From positions 1 to 64,000 of the forward strand of contig NZ_SJKA01000003.1 in assembly GCF_004331435.1 (NCBI RefSeq): a stretch of DNA of 64,000 nt. Reading direction: 5' to 3'. This document shows, piece after piece, positions 34,307-42,787 of this stretch; within the stretch, counting starts at the first letter, position 1; each line of letters opens with the position of its first letter. This DNA comes from Kribbella sindirgiensis. Lineage in GTDB: Bacteria; Actinomycetota; Actinomycetes; Propionibacteriales; Kribbellaceae. The translations under genes were made by a program, and so were the position numbers. A model generated the notes under the pieces. The model saw nothing but the letters and a program-made list of their open reading frames with translations, was not told the DNA's origin and searched no databases.

Positions 34307-35516
34307 GACGCCGTACCAGCAGGGCTACGGCGAGGACGGCCGCGGCGACGACCGCCGACGTCCACGGGAGAGTGACCGCGAGGACGACGCATCCGGTCAG
34401 GCCGATCACGTTGACGGCGCGCGGCCAGCGACGCTGATCGGCCGGCTGCGTGAAGGCGGACGCGTTCGCGATCGCGTAGTACAGCAGGACACCGAACGAC
34501 GAGAAGCCGATCACACTGCGCAGATCGGTAGTGAGCACGAGGATCCCGACCACCGCGGCGAGCGCGAGCTCGGCGTGGTGCGGGACCTGGTAGCGGGGAT
34601 GTACGGCGGCCAGCCAGGTGGGCAGGTCGCGATTGCGGGCCATGGCGAGCGCGGTGCGGCCGATGCCGGCGATCAGGGCGAGCAGGGCGCCGAGGCTGGC
34701 GAGGGCGGCACCGATCCGGACGACCGGTACCGCCCAGACCGCACCGACCCCGTCGACCGCGGACGCGAGGGGCGCCGTGGTCGACGCGGGGTCGCCGGTC
34801 CGCAGCAGCGCCAGCGCGACCGCTAGATAGATGCCAATGGCAATGACCAGGGCGATCAGGATCGCCCGCGGGATGGTCTTCGCCGGCTCCCGGACCTCCT
34901 CGCCCATGGTGGCGATCCGCGCGTAGCCGGCGAACGCGAAGAACAACAGTCCGGCCGACTGCAGAACGCCGTACGGCGAGGTGCTTGCCGTCTCGTGGTG
35001 CTGCGGGGTGGCTGTGAAGAGGACGATTAGCACTAGGGCCAGTACGACGAGGGTGCAGGTGACGAGGATTCTGGTGAGGCGTGCCGTCCTGGTCACGCCT
35101 CGGTAGTTGACGGCTGCCAGTGCGAGGACCGCTGCGAGGGCGATGAGGCGCCGCAGCCAGTTGATGTCGGTGACGTAGGTTGCGAAGGTCAGTGCCATCG
35201 CGGCGCAGGAAGCAGTCTTGCCGATCACGAAACACCAGCCGGCTGCGAAGCCCCACCACTCGCCTAGGCGCTCACGCCCGTAGACATAGGTGCCGCCCGA
35301 CACGGGGTAGACCGCAGCCAGCTGCGCGGACGACGCTGCGTTGCAGTAGGCAACGATCGCCGCTATCAGCAGACCGACCAACAGCCAAGACCCAGCCACC
35401 TGCGCAGCCGGCGCCCACACGGCAAACACGCCGGCCCCAACCATCGACCCAACCCCAATGACCACCGCATCCGCCACGCCCAACCGCCGCGCCAACTGCG
35501 CTTGTTGTGTGTTCAT
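34272..35516 (-). CDS. APC family amino acid permease
   Basis: The 414-aa transporter has about 12 helices and the APC opening GVADAVVIGVGSMVGAGVFAV, plus AVYPVSGGTYVYGRERLGEWWGF. It imports or exchanges amino acids or polyamines; the substrate is unknown. ATG at 35516 is used; longer starts fall in a degraded gene. Its 3' end overlaps the convergent ABC permease by 35 bp. Confidence 0.9.
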   Translation of the reverse strand: MNTQQAQLARRLGVADAVVIGVGSMVGAGVFAVWAPAAQVAGSWLLVGLLIAAIVAYCNAASSAQLAAVYPVSGGTYVYGRERLGEWWGFAAGWCFVIGKTASCAAMALTFATYVTDINWLRRLIALAAVLALAAVNYRGVTRTARLTRILVTCTLVVLALVLIVLFTATPQHHETASTSPYGVLQSAGLLFFAFAGYARIATMGEEVREPAKTIPRAILIALVIAIGIYLAVALALLRTGDPASTTAPLASAVDGVGAVWAVPVVRIGAALASLGALLALIAGIGRTALAMARNRDLPTWLAAVHPRYQVPHHAELALAAVVGILVLTTDLRSVIGFSSFGVLLYYAIANASAFTQPADQRRWPRAVNVIGLTGCVVLAVTLPWTSAVVAAAVLAVALLVRRLTRGRAGSARS

Positions 35517-35517
35517 G

Positions 35518-35658
35518 TCAGTTGGTTTGCGCCATGGACGTCGCGATCTTGGCTTCGGCATTGGCGACGTTCTCCTTGGGGGCTTCGGGGAGTCAGACGT
35601 GGAAGTGGGCCGAACCGTCGCCCCAACGATAGACCTGCACCCGCGCGATGTCTCCCAG
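35518..35658 (-). pseudogene. C-terminal sliver of a degraded gene (HIT-like motif)
   Basis: In one minus-strand frame the spacer reads GDIARVQVYRWGDGSAHFHV, then TGA (35593-35595), then LPEAPKENVANAEAKIATSM and AQTN before a second TGA (35518-35520). Both halves use actinobacterial third-position G/C codons. The first half resembles an internal motif I associate with some HIT-like actinobacterial proteins, where it continues WF. The second half reads like such a protein's C-terminus. No start codon is available, so this looks like a remnant with an internal deletion. The family call is from memory. Confidence 0.4.
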
Positions 35659-35660
35659 CC

Positions 35661-36497
35661 TTAGACCGCCTTCAGGACGGTGAGGAGGCGCGCGACCTCG
35701 GTGGCTACGGCGTCGCGGGCTGGGCCTAGGTACTTGCGGGTGTCGACCAACTTGGGGTTGTCGGCGAGGATCTGGCGGACCTTGTCGGTGAAGACGTTGT
35801 TGAGGTGGGTGGCGATGTTGACCTTGGTCATGCCGGCCTCGACCGCGCGGGTCAGGTCGGGGTCCGCGACGCCGGAGGAGCCGTGCAGGACCAGCGGTAC
35901 GGCGACGGCCTCGTGGAGGCGGGTGATGAGGTCGAAGTCGAGCGTCGCCGTACGCTCGGTCATCGCGTGCGAGGACCCGACCGCGACGGCGAGCGCGTCC
36001 ACACCGGTCGCCTCGGCGAAGGCGACGGCCTCGTCGGGACGGGTACGCGCGCCGGGCGCGTGGACGCCGTCCTTACCGCCGACCTCGCCGATCTCGGCCT
36101 CGACGAACACACCGTGATCGTGGCAGAACGCCGTCACCTCGGTGGTCGCCGCGACGTTGTCGGCGTACTCGAGCTTGGACGCGTCGTACATCACCGACGT
36201 GAACCCGAGCGTGACAGCCTCGGTGACCAGGTCCCGATCCATCGCGTGGTCGAGGTGGACGACGACCGGCACCGTGGCGGCGGCCGCCGCGGCGAGGGTC
36301 GCGACGCCGATCGGCTTGAGCGCGCCGTGGTACTTCACCGCGTTCTCGCTGATCTGCAGGATCACCGGCGCGCCGGCCTGCTCGGCACCGGCGATCAGCG
36401 CGATCGCGTGCTCCAGCTGGATCACGTTGAACGCGCCGACTCCACGACCGGCCTTGGCCGCGGCCAGCACGACCTCGGCACCGGATACCAACGGCAT
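35661..36497 (-). CDS. Class II fructose/tagatose-bisphosphate aldolase
   Basis: The 278-aa zinc aldolase has VVVHLDHAMDRDLVTEAV (catalytic Asp and zinc His), FVEAEIGEVGGKDG, LAVAVGSSHAM and VPLVLHGSSGV. This is the GatY/KbaY/FbaA family; 278 aa fits GatY/KbaY. It follows a PfkB kinase by 8 bp and ends the amino-sugar operon, so tagatose-1,6-bisphosphate is a good candidate substrate. AGGAGGACTC precedes the ATG. Confidence 0.92.
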   Translation of the reverse strand: MPLVSGAEVVLAAAKAGRGVGAFNVIQLEHAIALIAGAEQAGAPVILQISENAVKYHGALKPIGVATLAAAAAATVPVVVHLDHAMDRDLVTEAVTLGFTSVMYDASKLEYADNVAATTEVTAFCHDHGVFVEAEIGEVGGKDGVHAPGARTRPDEAVAFAEATGVDALAVAVGSSHAMTERTATLDFDLITRLHEAVAVPLVLHGSSGVADPDLTRAVEAGMTKVNIATHLNNVFTDKVRQILADNPKLVDTRKYLGPARDAVATEVARLLTVLKAV

Positions 36498-36505
36498 GAG
36501 TCCTC

Positions 36506-37420
36506 CTAGTTCACAGTCACTTGAGGCTGCCACCGTCGGTAAGCGGCCAGGTCGATGTCTCCGGCAACGGGTGTCAGCACAGCGGCAGCGGACGCGGCGA
36601 CAGCGGACTTGAGTACGACGGACCAGTCCGGCTCCGGTGCCTCCGCGATCGCCGCGGCGACGACCGCCGTACACGCATCGCCCGCCCCGGTCGGATTGCC
36701 GCGGACAGTCTCGACCGGCGACGCCCGCCAGACACCCTTCTTGCTAGCGGCAACCATTCCGCGCGCGCCGTCGGTGATCACCGCCGCGGTCGCACCGAGC
36801 GCGACCAGCTCCGACGCGCCCTCCTCGACCTCTACGTCGCCAACGGCGGCCCGCAGTTCGGCGGAGTTCGCACGCACGATCGCACCAGCTCGCGCGGCGG
36901 CGTTCAGCGCAGCACCGCCCGCATCGATCACCGTCAGTACGTCGTGGTGGCGGGCGCGGACCGCGATCTCGGCGTACGCGTCGGCCGGCAGTCCCGGCGG
37001 CAGGCTGCCCGAGCACGCGAGCACGCCGAGCCGGCCCCACGGCATCCGGTCGCCGAACGCACGCCACTCGTCCGCGGTCACCGTCGGCCCGGCCTCGTTG
37101 AAGATCGTCGCGTCCCCGTCCACATCGTTGACGATGGCAACGGTACGGCGGGTCTCGCCGACGATCGGGGTGAGCAGCGCGGTCAGCCCGGCGTCGAACA
37201 GTTCCTCGGCAACGAGTTCACCGGTGACCCCGCCGACGAATCCGAGCACCAGCACCTGGTGACCGAGCGTCGCCGCCACCCGCGCGACGTTCACGCCCTT
37301 CCCGCCCGCGCGCCGCCGGATCCGGTCGACGCGATGACTCCCGCCGACCCGCAGCTCGTCGACCTCGTACGTGACGTCCAGCGCGAGGTTGAGCGTGACG
37401 GTCCCGATCAGTCCAGCCAC
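36506..37420 (-). CDS. PfkB-type sugar-phosphate kinase (1-phosphofructokinase/tagatose-6-P kinase)
   Basis: The 304-aa ribokinase-fold enzyme begins TVTLNLALDVTYEVDEL, carries RRAGGKGVNVARVAATLG (substrate side) and RGNPTGAGDACTAVVAAAI with the catalytic GAGD near residue 250. This is the hexose-phosphate branch (FruK, LacC, AgaZ-like). It starts at a GTG and overlaps the nagA end by 13 bp. With the downstream aldolase it would phosphorylate and split a ketohexose phosphate. Confidence 0.92.
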   Translation of the reverse strand: MAGLIGTVTLNLALDVTYEVDELRVGGSHRVDRIRRRAGGKGVNVARVAATLGHQVLVLGFVGGVTGELVAEELFDAGLTALLTPIVGETRRTVAIVNDVDGDATIFNEAGPTVTADEWRAFGDRMPWGRLGVLACSGSLPPGLPADAYAEIAVRARHHDVLTVIDAGGAALNAAARAGAIVRANSAELRAAVGDVEVEEGASELVALGATAAVITDGARGMVAASKKGVWRASPVETVRGNPTGAGDACTAVVAAAIAEAPEPDWSVVLKSAVAASAAAVLTPVAGDIDLAAYRRWQPQVTVN

Positions 37421-38538
37421 GACCCGGCCCGCATCACCTTCTGGACGGCGTACTCGTCGTCGAGCAGCACCAGGTCCGCCCGCTTCCCGGTCTCGATCGA
37501 GCCCACGTCGTACCAGCCGAACGTCTGCGCCGGCGTCGTCGACGCCATCCGCGACGCGTCCACCAGCGACGTCCCGGCGGTCACCGCGTTCCGGAACGCG
37601 ACATCCATGGTGAGCGTGCTGCCCGCGATCGAGTGGGAGCCGTGGACGAGCGTCGCGAGACCGTCCGTGACATCGACCTCGAGGCTCCCGATCAGGTACC
37701 GCCCGTTCGGCATCCCGGTCGCGGCCATCGCGTCGGTGATCAGCGCGATCCGGTTCACTCCGGCCGCCGCGAGCGCGACCCGGACCACCTGCGGATCCAG
37801 GTGCATGCCGTCGTTGATCACCTCGAGCAGCAGCCGCTCGTCGTTCAGCGCGGCGCCGACCGGACCCGGGTCGCGGTGGTGGAACGGCCGCATCCCGTTG
37901 AACAGGTGCGTCGCCACGGTCGCGCCGGCGTCGGCGCCCGCGATCATCTGCTCGTACGTCGCATCCGTGTGCCCGAGCGCGGCGATGGCGCCGGCGTCGA
38001 CGACCTGGCGGATCGCGTCCAGCCCGTTCTCGAGCTCCGGCGCGATCGTCACCATCTTGACCGCGTCGCTCAGCACCTTGGCGACATCGTCCTTGAGCGG
38101 CGGCCGCAGCAACGACGGCTCGTGCGCGCCGCAGCGCGCCTCGGACAGGAAGGGTCCTTCGAGGTGCACGCCCGCGATGACGCCGTCGGCGATCAGCTCC
38201 GTCAGACATGCGGTCTGGTCGACCAGTTCGTCGAGCGACGCTGTCACCAGACTGGCGAGCGAGGTCGTCGTACCGTGCTTGGCGTGGAAGGCCGCGACCT
38301 TGCGCGCCTCGTCCGGATCGGTGGTCGAGTACGACGACCCGCCGCCGCCGTGCGTGTGGACGTCGACGAAGCCCGGTACGACGGTCACGTCACCGAGGTC
38401 CTCGGGGCGCTTGCCGTCGGCCGGCATCCCCTCGGAGCGCCGCCCGAACGCGCGGATGTCCTCGCCCTCCACCTGGATCCAGGCGTTCTCCAGCACTTCG
38501 TCGGGTGTCACCACCCGGCCCACGCGGTACGTGGTCAC
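37408..38538 (-). CDS. nagA: N-acetylglucosamine-6-phosphate deacetylase
   Basis: The 376-aa amidohydrolase has the metal motif HTHGGGG, the catalytic-site glutamate in GVHLEGPFL, LGHTDATYEQM, THLFNGMRPFHHRDPG and the catalytic aspartate in ALITDAMAATG. It removes acetate from GlcNAc-6-P or, in a galactosamine pathway, GalNAc-6-P. Its start overlaps the ROK stop (38535-38538), and it is followed by the kinase and aldolase, so the operon runs from phosphorylated amino sugar to triose phosphates. Confidence 0.94.
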   Translation of the reverse strand: MTTYRVGRVVTPDEVLENAWIQVEGEDIRAFGRRSEGMPADGKRPEDLGDVTVVPGFVDVHTHGGGGSSYSTTDPDEARKVAAFHAKHGTTTSLASLVTASLDELVDQTACLTELIADGVIAGVHLEGPFLSEARCGAHEPSLLRPPLKDDVAKVLSDAVKMVTIAPELENGLDAIRQVVDAGAIAALGHTDATYEQMIAGADAGATVATHLFNGMRPFHHRDPGPVGAALNDERLLLEVINDGMHLDPQVVRVALAAAGVNRIALITDAMAATGMPNGRYLIGSLEVDVTDGLATLVHGSHSIAGSTLTMDVAFRNAVTAGTSLVDASRMASTTPAQTFGWYDVGSIETGKRADLVLLDDEYAVQKVMRAGSWLD

Positions 38539-39479
38539 TGATCCTCCTCTGCACGGTCCCAGGCCATCTGCGCGGCGCCGAGCATGCCTGCCTCCTCGCC
38601 GAGCACCGCCGCCACGATCTCAGGTTCGCGCTGGAACGTCAGGCGCGCGTGGACGCCCTCGCGCAGCGGCTGCAGCAGGGTCTCGCCGGCACCCACCAGA
38701 CCGCCGCCGATCGCGATCCGGGTCGGGGCGACCAGGGTCGTGTAGAGCACCAGCGCGTCGACCAGGGCGGCCAGCGCGTCGTGCCAGACCTGGGCAGCGT
38801 CCGGGTCCCCGGCCGCGAGCAGTTCCATCACCTCGCGGGCGCCGTCGACGGTCCGTCCGGTGCGGGCGGCGTACCGCCTGGCCAGCGCTGCAGCGGACGC
38901 GACCGTCTCGAGGCAGCCCCACTGGCCGCAGGCGCAGAGTTCGGCGGCGTCGCCGTGGATGAACTTGGAGTGGCCGAGCTCACCGGCGTACCCGTCGCCG
39001 CTGACCAGCGAGCCGTCGACGATCATCGCGGCCGCGATTCCGGTGCCGAGCGGGAGGAACATCGAGTTCGTGGTGCCGGCCAGCGCGCCGTGCCGCAGTT
39101 CCGCGTACCCGCCGGCGCGGACGTCGTGGGCGAGCACGATCGGTTCCCCGTCGCCGACCGCGGCCTTCAGCTCGGCGAGCACCGGCGTACCGGTCCATTC
39201 GAGGTTCTCGGCGCCGACCGTGCCGTGCTCGGCGTCGATGACACCGGGGACGACGACACCGATCGCACGCACGCGATGACCCTCCGCGGTCGCCTTCTGG
39301 CTGAGCTCGACGACGGTCTCCAGCAGGGCGTCGAGCACGGCACGGCCACCGTCCCGGGCGTCGGCCCGGGGCGTCGGCCTGGTCTCGCGGTGCAGCACGG
39401 CACCGTCGGCGGCGACCAGGCCGCACTTCATCCGGGTTCCACCGAGGTCGACGGCAACCACGACTTCACAGGGGTCCAC
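38535..39479 (-). CDS. ROK family sugar kinase
   Basis: The 314-aa protein lacks an N-terminal HTH, so it is a kinase rather than a repressor. It has the ATP motif VAVDLGGTRMKCGLV, the zinc-binding CACGQWGCLETVAS (ROK signature CxCGxxGCxE) and IGGGLVGAGE. As first gene of the nagA operon it probably phosphorylates GlcNAc, ManNAc or GalNAc. GTG start at 39479 (MDPCEVVVAVDLGG). Confidence 0.93.
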   Translation of the reverse strand: MDPCEVVVAVDLGGTRMKCGLVAADGAVLHRETRPTPRADARDGGRAVLDALLETVVELSQKATAEGHRVRAIGVVVPGVIDAEHGTVGAENLEWTGTPVLAELKAAVGDGEPIVLAHDVRAGGYAELRHGALAGTTNSMFLPLGTGIAAAMIVDGSLVSGDGYAGELGHSKFIHGDAAELCACGQWGCLETVASAAALARRYAARTGRTVDGAREVMELLAAGDPDAAQVWHDALAALVDALVLYTTLVAPTRIAIGGGLVGAGETLLQPLREGVHARLTFQREPEIVAAVLGEEAGMLGAAQMAWDRAEEDQ

Positions 39480-39560
39480 GGAGCGCCATTATGCAGCGTT
39501 ACCTGGCAGTCCGAACATCCATGAGCAGAATCCGGACAAACTCACACGGCCCAGTGCGCA

Positions 39561-39580
39561 ATCTGGTCCGATCTGGTCCC
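39561..39580. promoter_or_regulatory. Tandem 10-bp repeat in the amino-sugar operon promoter region
   Basis: ATCTGGTCCG and ATCTGGTCCC stand head to tail 82-101 bp upstream of the ROK start. The CTGGTC half is shared with the known DasR operator (ACTGGTCTAGACCAGT), but here it is a direct, not inverted, repeat. A GntR-type control is only suggested. Confidence 0.45.
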
Positions 39581-39594
39581 AGCCGCTGACCGGT

Positions 39595-39619
39595 AACCGT
39601 GGGCAGGGAATCCACGGTT
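39595..39619 (-). terminator. Hairpin after the TetR gene
   Basis: AACCGTGG (39595-39602) pairs with CCACGGTT (39612-39619) around a 9-nt loop, 9 bp past the TetR stop on the minus strand. It has no T-run; termination is inferred from position. Confidence 0.5.
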
Positions 39620-39627
39620 CCCAGCTG

Positions 39628-40263
39628 TCAGGAACGCAGGCCGTGGTCGAACGCGGCCACCAGGAAGGTGACCAGGTTCTCGGCCAGCTCGCTCGGGTCC
39701 GCCGTGTCCTGAACGCCGGCGGCACCCGGCGTCGGGGACAGTGCCTGCGACTGATGCAGCGCGAGCAGCCCGAGCATGTTCACGTACCCGAACGCGACCG
39801 CGTCCGGTGACGCCTGCGGCAGCGCCTTCTGCAGCGCCGCCAGGTACCTACTCTCGATCGGTTCGGACTCGACCGCGTACAACTCACGGATCCGGCGGCT
39901 CGGATCGAACGCGATCCGGCCGATGAACCGTGCGATCAGCGCGCCGCGTTCACCGCGGCGCAGTACGAGATCCAGTCCGGGCTCGACGAAGGCCCGGATC
40001 AGCGCCTCCGGCGTCGGCGGAGCGCCCGCCTCCAACTGGTCCAGCCGGCGCCGCCTTTCGGCGTTGACCGGCGCCATCGCCCGCGCCACGGCGGCGCGGA
40101 GCAGGGCTTCTTTCGAGCCGAAGTGATAGTTGACCGCCGCGATGTTGGCTGCCGCGGCGACCGTGATGGCGCGCAGCGATGTCCCCTCGTAACCCCCTTC
40201 TCCGAATCGTTGCTCGGCGACGTTGAGCAACCTCTCCCGGGTCGTTTCGACCGGTGTCTCCAC
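39628..40263 (-). CDS. TetR/AcrR family transcriptional regulator
   Basis: The 211-aa repressor has the TetR HTH at about residues 5-50 (TTRERLLNVAEQRFGEGGYEGTS in family order, then NIAAVNYHFGSKEALLRAAV). The C-terminal part (about 85-205) resembles the CerR/PsrA-type domain used in fatty-acid or lipid sensing; this is tentative. GTG at 40263 follows AAGGAGAACTCT. A 10-bp perfect inverted repeat lies 76 bp upstream, and the next gene on that side encodes a hotdog-fold protein. Confidence 0.9.
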   Translation of the reverse strand: METPVETTRERLLNVAEQRFGEGGYEGTSLRAITVAAAANIAAVNYHFGSKEALLRAAVARAMAPVNAERRRRLDQLEAGAPPTPEALIRAFVEPGLDLVLRRGERGALIARFIGRIAFDPSRRIRELYAVESEPIESRYLAALQKALPQASPDAVAFGYVNMLGLLALHQSQALSPTPGAAGVQDTADPSELAENLVTFLVAAFDHGLRS

Positions 40264-40338
40264 AGAGTTCTCCTTCCCCCCAGCTACTGCTCGCGCAGGC
40301 ACCCCACCTGCTCACGCGCAGTAGCCTGCAGTCAGCAT

Positions 40339-40360
40339 AGTTCAAACGGTCGTTTGAACT
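40339..40360. promoter_or_regulatory. TetR operator
   Basis: AGTTCAAACG (40339-40348) and CGTTTGAACT (40351-40360) are exact complements around GT. The site is in the gap between the TetR gene and the hotdog gene. AGTTCAAACG-type words are typical of CerR/PsrA-like operators, which supports autoregulation. Confidence 0.75.
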
Positions 40361-40384
40361 GGAGGGCTCAGCTCAGTTGTCTCC

Positions 40385-40404
40385 GAGAAATCCTCAGATT
40401 TCTC
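40385..40404. promoter_or_regulatory. AT-rich hairpin upstream of the hotdog gene
   Basis: GAGAAATC and GATTTCTC pair around CTCA. It lies 98 bp before the hotdog ATG; it could be an operator or part of the 5' leader. No function is shown. Confidence 0.4.
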
Positions 40405-40501
40405 TGAAACCCCTTTCTTCCCATCACCCTGCGCGTTCACACCTCCGCCACAGCCCGTACGCAAACGAGTGATTCCCGTGAGTGCTTTAGGGTCTTGGGC
40501 C

Positions 40502-41212
40502 ATGACTTTCGTGCGGGTCGAGCGGCGATTTCAGGGGCCGGAGAGGTCGGGCAACGGCGGGTACGTCGCCGGTCTGGTCGGGACCGCGCTGGCTGCCGGT
40601 CTCGGGCCGGAGGCGGTGCCGAAGGTGACTCTGCGGATGCCTCCGCCGCTGGAGAAGGACCTCGAACTGGCCGCCGGCCGGTTGACGGACGGTGACGCTG
40701 TGGTGGCAGAGGCGGTGCCCGTCGACAGTGAGTTCCTCGCCGACGCGACGATCGATCCGGTGCTGCCCGAGGAGGCTCGCGCGGCCGAGGCGTCGTACCG
40801 CGGGCTGCACGACCACCCGTTCCCGAGCTGCTTCGTGTGCGGGCCGGCGAACCAGCACGGTCTGCGCCTGCAACCCGGCCCGATCGGCGGCGGCCGTACT
40901 GCGTGCACCTGGACGCCGGCCGCGGACCTCGCGACCGATGGGCTGGTCGACGAGGTGTTCCTGTGGGCCGCGCTCGACTGCCCCGGCGGCTGGACGATCG
41001 ACCTCGAAGGACGCCCGTCGGTGCTCGGCCAGCTGACCGCGTGTGTCGACGCGCGCCCGGAGGCCGGCGAGGAATGCGTCGCGCTCGGCCGCTACCTCGG
41101 CGAGGACGGCCGCAAGACGTTCACCGCGAGCACCCTGTACGACGCCGACGGCCGGGTCCTCGCCCGCGCGAAGCACACCTGGATCACGGTCGACCCGGCA
41201 GCCTTCAACTAG
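40502..41212 (+). CDS. Hotdog-fold thioesterase-like protein
   Basis: The 236-aa protein appears to contain two hotdog halves: an N-terminal part (GNGGYVAGLVGTAL, VTLRMPPPLEKDLEL) and a second part starting PFPSCFVCGPANQHGLRL that ends FTASTLYDADGRVLARAKHTWI. The FVCGP cysteine motif is typical of a conserved actinobacterial hotdog group. Acyl-CoA hydrolysis is plausible but unproven. It ends in a CTAG shared with the stop of the convergent CGNR gene. Confidence 0.82.
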   Translation: MTFVRVERRFQGPERSGNGGYVAGLVGTALAAGLGPEAVPKVTLRMPPPLEKDLELAAGRLTDGDAVVAEAVPVDSEFLADATIDPVLPEEARAAEASYRGLHDHPFPSCFVCGPANQHGLRLQPGPIGGGRTACTWTPAADLATDGLVDEVFLWAALDCPGGWTIDLEGRPSVLGQLTACVDARPEAGEECVALGRYLGEDGRKTFTASTLYDADGRVLARAKHTWITVDPAAFN

Positions 41213-41814
41213 CGGGCGCGGGCGGCGTGGGCGCGGACCTTGGCGCGGTTGCCGCAGGTGGCCATCGAGCACCAGCGACGCCGGCCCCGGGCGTCGAGGA
41301 ACAGCCAGCCGCACGACGGACAGGTCCGCACGTGCTCGCGTGACGAGCCGGTCAGTAGCTCGCCCGCGAGCAACGCGAGTTTGTGCAATGGGAGCTCCGG
41401 ATCCTCCGGCAGCTCCCAGACCGGCCCCTCCGCCGCGCGCACGAGGTGCCGCCGCGCGGAGGCCTTCTCGATCAGCCGGGCCGCCGCCTCGAAGGTGTGA
41501 TCAGTCGCCTGCCCGGTGAGTACGTCGTACAGCTCGGAGCGGAAATCGAGCGTGGTCCGCAGCCGCCGTCCCACCTCGGCCGGGCTGCTCCCGGCCCGCT
41601 CGATCAGCCGGAACACGGTCGCCGGCGGCACCAGGCCGACGTACGAGCTCCAGATCAGGAAGGCCTCGTACGACGTCAGCCACTCGGTCCGGGCGGCGCC
41701 GCGGGTGGTCCACTCGGACCGGGTGTTGACGAAGTCGAGCACCGGATGCGCGCCGACCGGCTTGGGCAGGACGACGCCCTGCACCAGCTCGAGGTGGGAC
41801 GGCAACGCGCTCAT
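41209..41814 (-). CDS. CGNR zinc-finger (ABATE domain) protein
   Basis: The 201-aa protein has an ABATE-type N-terminal domain (HPVLDFVNTRSEW) and the C-terminal zinc finger CPSCGWLFLDARGRRRWCSM followed by ATCGNRAKVRAH, which holds the four cysteines and the name-giving CGNR. Such proteins are putative stress-responsive regulators. Its ATG at 41814 is close to the SPFH stop at 41819. Its stop codon shares CTAG with the hotdog gene. Confidence 0.9.
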   Translation of the reverse strand: MSALPSHLELVQGVVLPKPVGAHPVLDFVNTRSEWTTRGAARTEWLTSYEAFLIWSSYVGLVPPATVFRLIERAGSSPAEVGRRLRTTLDFRSELYDVLTGQATDHTFEAAARLIEKASARRHLVRAAEGPVWELPEDPELPLHKLALLAGELLTGSSREHVRTCPSCGWLFLDARGRRRWCSMATCGNRAKVRAHAARAR

Positions 41815-41818
41815 CCAG

Positions 41819-42787
41819 CTACCGGGCCGGTGTCGTGGGCTGGGTGGTGGCTGTGGTCGGCACCGGGATGCTGACATTGCCGTTCTGCGGGATGACCATG
41901 AACTGGATCTTGCCCGACTCGATCGCGGTCTTCAGCAGGTAACCCTGCGCCCCGAGCATCGCGACCTGCTGCTTGACCGACTGCAGCTCGACGTTGACCT
42001 GCTGGTTCTTCTGCTCCTGCGTCGCCTTCGCGAGCTCCGCGCGCTGCTTGGCCTCCAGGCCGTCGATGATGCCCTTGTCCAGCGGCATCGGCTTCTGGAC
42101 CGTGAAGGACAGCTCGCCGCAGTCGTTGTTGCCGTTGTAGCCCGGGCCGCAGAAGTAGTCGCCGCCGACCGCGGCCGGCAGCAGCCGGGTGAACTCCTTG
42201 GCCGCCGCGGACTGGAACGCCGACTTCATCTTCTCGTTGTTGTAGAGCTCCGCCCAGCCGTAGTTGGTGGCGACCGCGGACAGCGCCCGGTCGATCTGCG
42301 GGCGGAAGTAGCTCTGCAGCATCTCGTTCCAGCCGCTCTCCTCGTACGCCTCGGTCTTGAGACCGATCCGCTCGTGGAACGACTTCAGCACGTCCTTGTT
42401 GCGGTTCAGCGTGAAGTAGACCTGGACGCGGACCCCGAGCCGGACGTTGTCCTTGCTGACCACGGTGACCTCGTCGGCGGCGTCCGTGTCGGCGCCGTCG
42501 CCGCCGATGATGTACGAGCGCTGGTCGGTCGGGTACGTGTACAGCGTGTCGCCGGGCCCGATCAGCTTGTTCGTCGAGCCGGGCGGGATCACCGACTTGA
42601 ACTTCTTGTCCTCGATCACGCCGCCGCCGTAGTGCAGCCCGATCCGGTTGGCGTCGGTGTTCGCGAAGTTGAAGATGTTGAACAGGATGATGATCCCGAT
42701 CACGATCAGGACCAGGATCCCGATCACCTTCGCCTTGCCGCCCCCCTTGGGCTTGAGCGCCGCAGCAGCGTTCCCCAGCTTTGCCAT
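41819..42787 (-). CDS. SPFH domain membrane protein (second)
   Basis: The 322-aa protein has one N-terminal membrane helix (residues about 20-42, VIGILVLIVIGIIILFNIFN) and an SPFH core (about 50-300) with DNVRLGVRVQVYFTLNRNKDVL and a glutamine- and lysine-rich helix (AKQRAELAKATQEQKNQQVN). Two cysteines flank GPGYNGNND. The tail is threonine/proline-rich. It differs from the SPFH protein at 25464 in topology. It overlaps the small coiled-coil gene upstream by ATGA. Confidence 0.87.
   Translation of the reverse strand: MAKLGNAAAALKPKGGGKAKVIGILVLIVIGIIILFNIFNFANTDANRIGLHYGGGVIEDKKFKSVIPPGSTNKLIGPGDTLYTYPTDQRSYIIGGDGADTDAADEVTVVSKDNVRLGVRVQVYFTLNRNKDVLKSFHERIGLKTEAYEESGWNEMLQSYFRPQIDRALSAVATNYGWAELYNNEKMKSAFQSAAAKEFTRLLPAAVGGDYFCGPGYNGNNDCGELSFTVQKPMPLDKGIIDGLEAKQRAELAKATQEQKNQQVNVELQSVKQQVAMLGAQGYLLKTAIESGKIQFMVIPQNGNVSIPVPTTATTQPTTPAR

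Noticed and set aside
36521..38962. Plus-strand open frame of about 810 codons
   Set aside because: Antisense to the kinase, nagA and ROK genes, all of which have clear motifs; low-complexity translation.
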